Shown here: piece by piece, positions 58,555 to 64,000 of the stretch
Numbering within the stretch: position 1 is the first letter of the stretch
Layout: each line of letters begins with the position of its first letter
Assembly (NCBI GenBank): GCA_036494675.1
Contig: DASXOA010000008.1
Span: forward strand, 1 to 64,000
Direction of reading: 5' to 3'
DNA: 64,000 bases
From: Rugosimonospora sp036494675
GTDB lineage: Bacteria; Actinomycetota; Actinomycetes; Mycobacteriales; Micromonosporaceae
Made by a program: the position numbers and the translations under genes
Notes under the pieces: generated by a model
Seen by the model: the letters and a program-made list of their open reading frames with translations, nothing else
The model's database searches: none
What the model was told of the DNA's origin: nothing

Positions 58555-59403
58555 ATGAGTCGCGACTCTGTACTCGTCTCCGCCGAATGGGCCGAGAAGA
58601 ACCTGGGCGCCGCGGGCGTCGTCTTCGTCGAGGTCGACGAGGACACCACGGCGTACGATGCCGGCCACATCCCGGGCGCCGTCAAGCTGGACTGGCGCCT
58701 GGACCTGCAGGACCAGGTCCGGCGGGACTTCGTGAACCGTGAGCAGTTCCAGACCCTGCTGTCCTCGCGCGGCATCGGCAACGACGACATCGTCGTGCTC
58801 TACGGGGGCAACAACAACTGGTTCGCCGCGTACGCCTACTGGTACTTCAAGCTCTACGGCCACGGCGACGTCCGGCTGCTCGACGGCGGCCGCAAGAAGT
58901 GGGAGCTGGACAACCGGACCCTGACGAAGGACGCCACCTCCCGCCCGGCCACGAGCTACGTCGCGCAGGACCAGGACCTGTCGCTGCGGGCGTTCCGCGA
59001 CGACGTGGTCGCCGCGATCGGCGCGCAGAACCTCGTCGACGTCCGCTCGCCCGACGAGTACGCCGGCCGGCTGCTCGCCCCCGCCCACCTGCCGCAGGAG
59101 CAGGCCCAGCGCGCCGGCCACGTGCCGACCGCGATCAGCGTGCCGTGGAGCAAGGCCGCCAACGAGGACGGCACCTTCAAGTCCGACGACGAGCTGCGCG
59201 AGATCTACGGCGCCGCCGGCCTGGACGACAGCAAGGACACGATCGCGTACTGCCGGATCGGCGAGCGCTCGTCGCACACCTGGTTCGTGCTGCGTGAGCT
59301 GCTCGGGCATGACAATGTCAAGAACTACGACGGTTCGTGGACCGAGTACGGCTCGCTGGTCGGTGTGCCGGTGGCGCTCGGCGACGAACCGGGTCAGGGG
59401 TAA
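58555..59403 (+). CDS. Thiosulfate sulfurtransferase (rhodanese)
   Basis: 282 aa, tandem rhodanese. An inactive N-terminal domain is followed by a catalytic domain with Cys233 in TIAYCRIGERSSHTWF, the CRxGxR loop. Transfers sulfur from thiosulfate or mercaptopyruvate to cyanide or thiols. Matches the actinobacterial CysA/SseA type. A leader peptide lies 120 nt upstream and DUF1416 follows after 5 nt, so the three form an operon. Confidence 0.93.
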   Translation: MSRDSVLVSAEWAEKNLGAAGVVFVEVDEDTTAYDAGHIPGAVKLDWRLDLQDQVRRDFVNREQFQTLLSSRGIGNDDIVVLYGGNNNWFAAYAYWYFKLYGHGDVRLLDGGRKKWELDNRTLTKDATSRPATSYVAQDQDLSLRAFRDDVVAAIGAQNLVDVRSPDEYAGRLLAPAHLPQEQAQRAGHVPTAISVPWSKAANEDGTFKSDDELREIYGAAGLDDSKDTIAYCRIGERSSHTWFVLRELLGHDNVKNYDGSWTEYGSLVGVPVALGDEPGQG

Positions 59404-59408
59404 AGATC

Positions 59409-59723
59409 ATGACCGATATCTCAGGCTGCGGCGCACCGGAGCAGTCCGCGCCGCTCCCGGCGAGCGTCAACGTGGAGAAGGAGACCGTGATCACCGGCGT
59501 TGTCCGCGCCGGTGACCTGCCGGTGTCCGGCGCCTACGTGCGGCTGCTCGACTCGTCCGGCGAGTTCACCGCGGAGGTGGTCACGTCGGCGGCCGGGCAG
59601 TTCCGGTTCTTCGCCGCGCCGGGAAGCTGGACGCTGCGGGCGCTGTCCCGCGCGGGCAACGGCGACGCGACGGTCGACGCCGGTCGGGGCATCACCGAGG
59701 TGGCTCTCTCGGTCGCCGCCTGA
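59409..59723 (+). CDS. DUF1416 protein
   Basis: 104 aa, beta-sandwich-like (ETVITGVVRAGDLPVSGAYVRLLDSSGEFTAEVV, then SWTLRALSRAG). DUF1416 genes follow rhodanese genes in many actinobacteria and are presumed to work with them; the function is unknown. Cys7 is in the ISGCGAP start. ATG 59409 follows GTAAAG weakly, 5 nt after the rhodanese stop. Confidence 0.9.
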   Translation: MTDISGCGAPEQSAPLPASVNVEKETVITGVVRAGDLPVSGAYVRLLDSSGEFTAEVVTSAAGQFRFFAAPGSWTLRALSRAGNGDATVDAGRGITEVALSVAA

Positions 59724-59805
59724 TCCCGATCCGGGCATCATCGGATGCCGGTGGCACGCAGGGCGTGCCGCCGGCACCTTTGTCGTCGAAGAGGACCATG
59801 GTGGC

Positions 59806-60657
59806 GTGACACTCGACAACCCGCCGAGGTACGTGCCCTACGAGCCGCCCAGGCCGACCCCGCCACCCGACCCGCGCCGGCGCCGGGTGCTGCTCGCGGT
59901 CTGCTGCGCCTGGGTGCTGGTGCTGCTCGCCGGCGGGGTCTGGTACGCGTGGCACGGCAGGCCGTCGATCCGTGAGCAGACCACCGCCGCGGGGGCCCAG
60001 CCGACCGTGGACCGGGCGATCGGTCAGGTGATCGGCGCCGCCGGCACCGGGGTGGTCCCGGCGGTCACCGGGTACGACGAGGTGACCACGTGCGCCATCA
60101 CGCCCGTCCGGTCCGGGGTGCGCTACGACCGGGTGGCCTGGCTGGCCACCGCCCCGGGTACCGAGTCGGGCCTGCTGGACCGGATCGCGGCGGGGCTGCC
60201 TCACGGGTACCGGCCGGAGGCCGTGCACCCGAAGACCGGCGGCCTACAGGCGCAGCGGCTGAGCGCCGATGCCGGGGACTACGTGCAGATCACGGGCTCG
60301 GTCGACCGCGCCGGCCTGGTGCGGATCACCGCCGGTACGGGCTGCCGCCCACCCGGCAACCTGCCGGTCGCCGACCCGACCGGCGCGCCGGCCGCCACCG
60401 ACCGGGCCGCGGTGCAGCGGGTCCTCGACGCGCTCGGGGTCACCTCCGTCCGCTGGTTCACGCACCGGCTGCCGTGCGGGCTGCGTACGGTCGAGGCGGT
60501 CGGGATACCGCGGCAGACCCTCGACGCCCTGCCCACCCCGCCGCACCCGCCCGTGGTGGACCGCGACGACGTCTACGCGGAGGGCACGGGCCTGCTGGTG
60601 CGGACCGACGGCGACCGGGTCACCGTGACGTCCACCACCGGCGGCTGCCGGTCCTGA
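59806..60657 (+). CDS. Membrane-anchored hypothetical protein
   Basis: 283 aa. A Pro-rich cytosolic start (YVPYEPPRPTPPPDPRRRR), one helix (VLLAVCCAWVLVLLAGGVWYAW) and an exported domain of about 220 residues with Cys in TTCAITPV, GTGCRPP, RLPCGLR and GGCRS (likely disulfides). No family recognised; conserved beside the rhodanese block as I recall. GTG 59806 follows GAAGAGGA. Confidence 0.75.
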   Translation: MTLDNPPRYVPYEPPRPTPPPDPRRRRVLLAVCCAWVLVLLAGGVWYAWHGRPSIREQTTAAGAQPTVDRAIGQVIGAAGTGVVPAVTGYDEVTTCAITPVRSGVRYDRVAWLATAPGTESGLLDRIAAGLPHGYRPEAVHPKTGGLQAQRLSADAGDYVQITGSVDRAGLVRITAGTGCRPPGNLPVADPTGAPAATDRAAVQRVLDALGVTSVRWFTHRLPCGLRTVEAVGIPRQTLDALPTPPHPPVVDRDDVYAEGTGLLVRTDGDRVTVTSTTGGCRS

Positions 60658-60680
60658 CGCCGCTCCTCGGCTGCGGTCCT

Positions 60681-60755
60681 CGGCTCGGCTGCCGGTCCCA
60701 GCGCCGCTCCCAGTTGCGGTCCTGGCGGCTCGGCTGCCGGTCCCAGCGCCGCTCC
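60681..60755. repeat. 30-bp direct repeat, 45-bp offset
   Basis: A 30-base sequence beginning cggctcggctgccggtccc is identical at 60681-60710 and 60726-60755. It occupies the gap between two convergent genes (ends 60657 and 60779). Confidence 0.85.
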
Positions 60756-60778
60756 TCGGCTGTTGGCCCTGGCGGCGC

Positions 60779-61141
60779 TCAGTAGACGAGCGCCTGAGCG
60801 CCCTCGGCCGTGATCTCCTCGACGAAGACCGCCGCGCCGGCGATCCGGACCTGCGGGAGGACGTCCTCCGGACCGATCGAGCGCCGGGCCGCGCACTGCG
60901 TGCACAGGGTGACCCGGCCGCCGGCCAGCACGGCGTTCAGCAGGTCGGGCAGCGGGGCGGAGTGCGGCAGCTCGAACTCGGCGGCCCGCCCCGGCAGCGC
61001 GAACCAGGCGGACTCGCCGGTGAGCCACAGCGACACGTCGACACCGGCGGCCAGAGCGGTCGCGGCCACGGTGAACGCCTGTGAGCAGCGTTCCGGAGCA
61101 TCGCTGCCGGCGGTCACCTTGATGACCAGAGTACGGACCAT
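60779..61141 (-). CDS. DsrE family protein
   Basis: 120 aa. VRTLVIKVTAGSDAPERCSQAFTVAATALAAGVDVSLWLTGESAWF and a C-terminal VFVEEITAEGAQALVY fit the DsrE/peroxiredoxin-like fold of sulfur-relay proteins. It has Cys in CTQCAARRS, a plausible CxxC. Adds to the sulfur theme. ATG 61141 has TATGCT (minus strand, 61154-61149) 7 nt upstream, so probably leaderless; it is divergent from the small membrane protein. Confidence 0.85.
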   Translation of the reverse strand: MVRTLVIKVTAGSDAPERCSQAFTVAATALAAGVDVSLWLTGESAWFALPGRAAEFELPHSAPLPDLLNAVLAGGRVTLCTQCAARRSIGPEDVLPQVRIAGAAVFVEEITAEGAQALVY

Positions 61142-61148
61142 GCCGCCC

Positions 61149-61158
61149 AGCATAGGAT
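61149..61158. promoter_or_regulatory. Overlapping divergent -10 hexamers
   Basis: TATGCT (minus, 61154-61149) for the DsrE gene and TAGGAT (plus, 61153-61158) for the small membrane gene share two bases, so the two promoters should exclude each other. Confidence 0.5.
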
Positions 61159-61166
61159 CGGAGGCC

Positions 61167-61271
61167 GTGGTTACCGAGATCGGTTTTGTCAGCCTGCTGG
61201 TCGCCGGGTTCGGCGCGCTGGCCGGCGGGCTGGTCTACCTGGCCGTACGGGTATCGAGAGGACGCTGGTGA
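61167..61271 (+). CDS. 34-aa small membrane protein
   Basis: Single helix (FVSLLVAGFGALAGGLVYLAV) with a basic C-terminus (RVSRGRW). GTG 61167 has GGAG 4 nt upstream, and the TGA overlaps the nitrobindin-like gene's GTG (GTGA), the strongest sign that it is translated. Function unknown. Confidence 0.6.
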   Translation: MVTEIGFVSLLVAGFGALAGGLVYLAVRVSRGRW

Positions 61272-61855
61272 CTGACAGCCTGACACCGCCGCCGTGGTTG
61301 AACGCCCCACCGGTGCCGGAGTATCCGTACGAGGAGACGCATGACCTGCGTACCGGCCCGGATCTGCACCCGGCGCTGCTGGGGCTGCTGCCGTTCGTCG
61401 GCGTGTGGCGGGGTCGGGGCCGGGGCGGGTACCCGACGATCGAGGACTTCGACTATGCGCAGGAGGTCCGGTTCAGCCACGACGGCCGGCCGTTCCTGTT
61501 CTACGAGTCGCGGTCCTGGCTCATCCGGGACGACGGCACCCCGATCCGGCCGTCGGCCCGGGAGACCGGTTGGTGGCGTCCGGTCCAGCGGGACGGCGAG
61601 GCGACCGATGACCTGGAGGTGCTGCTGACCAGCCCGACCGGGATCATGGAGCTGTACGTCGGCCGGATGGATCACCTCAAGGTCGAGCTGGTGACCGACG
61701 CGGTGGTGCGCACGGTCACCGCGAAGGAGGTCACGGCCGGCCAGCGGCTGTACGGCATCGTCGAGGGCGCCCTGCTGTACGCGCAGGAGATGGCCGCGGT
61801 CGGCCAGCCGCTGTCCGCGCACCTGTCCGCCCGGCTGATCCGGGTCGGCGGCTGA
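61268..61855 (+). CDS. FABP/nitrobindin-like heme-binding beta-barrel protein
   Basis: 195 aa. THAP4/nitrobindin-type barrel: FVGVWRGRGRGGYPTIEDF holds the G-x-W-x-G-x-G motif (45-53) and LSAHLSARLIRV carries the conserved His (H185) that binds heme in nitrobindins. Predicted to handle nitric oxide or peroxynitrite. Translation-coupled to the 34-aa membrane protein. Confidence 0.88.
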   Translation: MTDSLTPPPWLNAPPVPEYPYEETHDLRTGPDLHPALLGLLPFVGVWRGRGRGGYPTIEDFDYAQEVRFSHDGRPFLFYESRSWLIRDDGTPIRPSARETGWWRPVQRDGEATDDLEVLLTSPTGIMELYVGRMDHLKVELVTDAVVRTVTAKEVTAGQRLYGIVEGALLYAQEMAAVGQPLSAHLSARLIRVGG

Positions 61856-61931
61856 GGCCGTTCGCTCGTCGCGGCCGGCCCGGCGGTCGGCCGCGCCCCG
61901 GCGGCTGGCAGGAGCAGGTGGCTGGCTGCAT

Positions 61932-61982
61932 CAGGCGGCGGGCCGGAGCAGGCGGCGGGCCGGAGCAGGCGGCGGGCCGGAG
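61932..61982. repeat. 17-bp tandem repeat, 3 copies
   Basis: caggcggcgggccggag is repeated exactly at 61932, 61949 and 61966, in the gap between two convergent genes (stops 61855 and 62014). Confidence 0.88.
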
Positions 61983-62013
61983 GAGGCGGCCGGCAGGGCA
62001 GGCGGCCGGCGGC

Positions 62014-62853
62014 TCAGAAGCCGAGCAGGCTCAGCATCCTGGCGGTGTCGGCGGGCTGGTTGAGAGGCTTGCCGTCGAGGGTGCGGATCTCGGCCAGGCC
62101 GCGGACCGAGGAGGCCAGCCACGCCGCCTCCACGGCGGTCAACTCGGCCGGCCGGATCATCCGCTCGCCGGCCTCGTAGCCCAGTTCGCCGGCGCGCTCC
62201 AGCAGCGCACGAGCCGTGATGCCGGGCAGGATCCCGGTCGAGGCGGCCGGCACCGTCCACAGAGTGCCGCCGGCCAGCCAGACCAGCGTGGAGGTCGGTG
62301 CCTCCAGCGCGTACCCGTCGCTGGAGACCCACAGCACATCGTCCACGCCCTGCCCGCCGGCCCACCGCTGCGAGGCCATGTTGACCGCGTACGACAGGGT
62401 CTTCGCGCCGCCGAGCAGCCACGGCGCGGCCACCCGCGCATCGGCGGTGATGCCCAGCGAGGCGGTCGCCACCGCGACGCCGTCGCGGCGTCCGCGGATC
62501 TGGCCAGCGCCGAGCGGGGCCAGCGTGGCGAACGCCGTCACCGGCCCGCCGTCCTCCCCGCCCCGGGTGCAGACCAGCCGCAGCGCGCCCTCGACGCCGT
62601 CCGGCCACTCGGCCAGCGCCTGGCCGGCCAGTTCGAGGAGTGCCTCGCGCGGCGGCAGGACCAGGTCGATCAGCGCGGCCGAGCGACCCATCCGGGCTAG
62701 ATGATCTTCTATCAGCCAGGCTCGGCCGTCCCGGACGTGCATGGTCTCGAAGATCCCGTCACCACGCAGGACGCCGAGATCATCGGCACGCAGAACGGGC
62801 GTCTGGGCTGGTACGACGCCGTGACCAAGCACGGCGACCACTCGCTGCGGCAC
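62014..62853 (-). CDS. pabC: Class IV aminotransferase, aminodeoxychorismate lyase type
   Basis: 279 aa. Fold-type IV PLP enzyme: LRGDGIFETMHVRDGRAWLIEDHLARM, PLP Lys K151 in GGAKTLSYAVNM, and the end LSLLGF. PabC-type members make 4-aminobenzoate for folate; branched-chain or D-amino-acid aminotransferase is the alternative. The neighbouring YgfZ is a folate-binding protein. GTG 62853 has TAGGCT (62865-62860 minus) 6 nt upstream, hence probably leaderless. Confidence 0.82.
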   Translation of the reverse strand: MPQRVVAVLGHGVVPAQTPVLRADDLGVLRGDGIFETMHVRDGRAWLIEDHLARMGRSAALIDLVLPPREALLELAGQALAEWPDGVEGALRLVCTRGGEDGGPVTAFATLAPLGAGQIRGRRDGVAVATASLGITADARVAAPWLLGGAKTLSYAVNMASQRWAGGQGVDDVLWVSSDGYALEAPTSTLVWLAGGTLWTVPAASTGILPGITARALLERAGELGYEAGERMIRPAELTAVEAAWLASSVRGLAEIRTLDGKPLNQPADTARMLSLLGF

Positions 62854-62955
62854 ACGGGGAGCCTACCCGGCGGCCCGATGCGGGCCGCGTGGGGCGCCCC
62901 GGCGCGGCGCGCGGCCGGTCATGGTCGAATCGGCCCCTCCGAGTACGCTCGAATG

Positions 62956-63381
62956 GTGTCCAATTCGCCTTTGGCGGAGGTACTGCGCTCCCGGGGTCTG
63001 CGGCTGACCGCTCAGCGGCAGCTCGTGCTGGAGGCCGTGCACTCGCTCGGCCACGCCACCCCGGACCAGGTGCACGCGCGGGTCGCGGAGACCGCCGCCG
63101 GGGTGAACATCACCACCGTCTACCGGGCCCTGGAGCTGCTTGAGGAGCTGGGCCTGGTGACCCACGCCCACCTCTCCCACGGCGCGCCGACCTACCATGC
63201 GGTGGGAGAGGCGCAGCACGTGCACCTGGTGTGCCGGCGCTGCTCCGCGATCCTTGAGGTGTCTCCCGGCGTGCTCGGTCCGCTCGCCGAGTCGCTCACC
63301 CGCGAGCGGGGCTTCCTGATCGATATCAGCCATGTGGCGCTGTTCGGGTTGTGCGCGGGATGTGGAGGCGGAGATGTCTGA
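62956..63381 (+). CDS. Fur family metalloregulator
   Basis: 141 aa. Winged helix (RLTAQRQLVLEAVHSLGHATPDQVHARVAETAAGVNITTVYRAL split), then the metal site HVHLVCRRC and C-terminal CAGCGG with the structural-zinc CxxC pairs. Could be Fur, Zur, or PerR-like; the regulated metal is not set by sequence. TACGCT (62944-62949) is 6 nt before GTG 62956, favouring that start over ATG 62953. It overlaps ygfZ by 8 nt. Confidence 0.9.
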   Translation: MSNSPLAEVLRSRGLRLTAQRQLVLEAVHSLGHATPDQVHARVAETAAGVNITTVYRALELLEELGLVTHAHLSHGAPTYHAVGEAQHVHLVCRRCSAILEVSPGVLGPLAESLTRERGFLIDISHVALFGLCAGCGGGDV

Positions 63382-64000
63382 GGTACTGATCGAAGCGGTC
63401 GAGCCGGGCTCGCCGGACACGGGTGCGGTGGCGCACTACGGCGACCCCGCGCGCGAGCAGCGGACCCTGGACACCGCCGCCGGGCTGGTCGACCGATCGC
63501 ACCGGGGGATCATCATGATCCCCGGCGATGACCGGTTGGGCTGGCTGCACAGCCTGACCACCCAGCACCTGACCGACCTGCGGCCGGGAGAGGGCAGCGA
63601 GCTGCTGGTGCTGTCCCCGCACGGGCATGTGGAGCACCACGCCGTGCTGACCGACGACGGCACGGCGACCTGGCTGGACACCGAGCCGGGCAAGGCGCCG
63701 GCACTGCTGGACTTCCTGAACCGGATGCGCTTCCTGATGCGCGTCGAGCCGGCCGACGTCACCGACGACTGGGCGCTGCTGTCGCTGGTCGGGCCGCAGG
63801 CACGGATTCCGGGCATCGAGCTGAACCCGCCGCGGGTGGCGCCGGTGCCGGGGGCGAAGTTCGCCTCGGCCGATGTCGCACCGCGCCCGACCACGGTGTA
63901 TTCGACCGCGCCGCTGCCCGGTGGCGGTTGGGTGCGCCGCATGCCCTACGGGTACGACCTGCTGGTACCGCGCTCGCGTGTGGCGGCCGTCGCCGATGAG
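63374..64000 (+). CDS. ygfZ: Folate-binding protein YgfZ/GcvT-like (partial)
   Basis: 209 codons to the window's edge; no stop. DRSHRGIIMIPGDDRLGWLHSLTTQHLTDLRPGEG is the typical N-terminal segment of the YgfZ/GcvT fold; the family's KGC-type Cys motif is expected past the edge. Binds tetrahydrofolate and supports Fe-S cluster assembly. The ATG overlaps the Fur-family gene's end. Confidence 0.9.
   Translation, partial: MSEVLIEAVEPGSPDTGAVAHYGDPAREQRTLDTAAGLVDRSHRGIIMIPGDDRLGWLHSLTTQHLTDLRPGEGSELLVLSPHGHVEHHAVLTDDGTATWLDTEPGKAPALLDFLNRMRFLMRVEPADVTDDWALLSLVGPQARIPGIELNPPRVAPVPGAKFASADVAPRPTTVYSTAPLPGGGWVRRMPYGYDLLVPRSRVAAVADE

Noticed and set aside
1..64000. CRISPR array, insertion sequences or prophage
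   Set aside because: The direct repeats seen are short tandem arrays without unique spacers, and no transposase, integrase or structural phage gene is present.

Overview
High-GC, GTG-start-rich chromosomal DNA of an actinobacterium. Family-level traits point to a spore-forming actinomycete such as Micromonosporaceae. They are a mycothiol synthase (MshD), a GlnR-type orphan regulator, WXG/Esp-like small proteins, a DUF5753-type XRE regulator paired with DUF397, an MFS-thymidylate kinase fusion, and many apparently leaderless genes. I see no transposase, integrase, phage gene or CRISPR array, so the window reads as ordinary core chromosome with lineage-specific cassettes. The species assignment is inference.

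Layout. 0-10 kb: the end of topA, a sugar-lactone oxidase with a PLP aldolase/deaminase-like protein and a TetR regulator, then the replication block MFS-tmk / holB, a YbaB-like + Esp-like + WXG-like trio, and ricT. 10-19 kb: membrane metallophosphoesterase, tRNA-Thr(CGU), a PAS-GGDEF-EAL protein, a small membrane protein, a MarR-DHA2 efflux operon with a strong terminator, and an acyl-CoA synthetase. 19-24 kb: non-homologous end joining (ku, and separate ligase and polymerase genes) interleaved with an XRE/DUF397 pair. 24-36 kb: ABC exporter, FUSC protein, PrsW protease, GroES-like protein, AI-2E-type permease, DinG helicase, DUF402 protein and a luciferase-like oxidoreductase. 36-38 kb: an MmyB-like XRE regulator and an ECF41 sigma factor. 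38-48 kb: phosphate block (PPK2, DUF47-Pit, and pstSCAB with a Pho box) interrupted by a papain-like protein, a Gfo/Idh oxidoreductase and a Nudix hydrolase. 48-64 kb: mshD, a MacAB-like export cassette with its own two-component system, glnR, membrane proteins, a sulfur block (Cys-rich leader peptide, rhodanese, DUF1416, DsrE), a nitrobindin-like protein, pabC, a Fur-family regulator and the start of ygfZ.

How the genes work together. Phosphate uptake and polyphosphate handling (pst, pit, PPK2), nitrogen control (glnR) and thiol/sulfur metabolism (mshD, rhodanese, DsrE) sit close together, as I recall for Streptomyces. A recurrent promoter pattern stands out: a TANNNT -10 hexamer 6-8 nt before the start codon with no Shine-Dalgarno, in about fifteen genes. 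In two of them the -10 overlaps the stop codon of the gene upstream. The least explained items are the possible ATC start of the MFS-tmk fusion, the leader peptide/attenuator before the rhodanese gene, the palindrome at the pstS promoter, and the unknown gene next to the NHEJ ligase.
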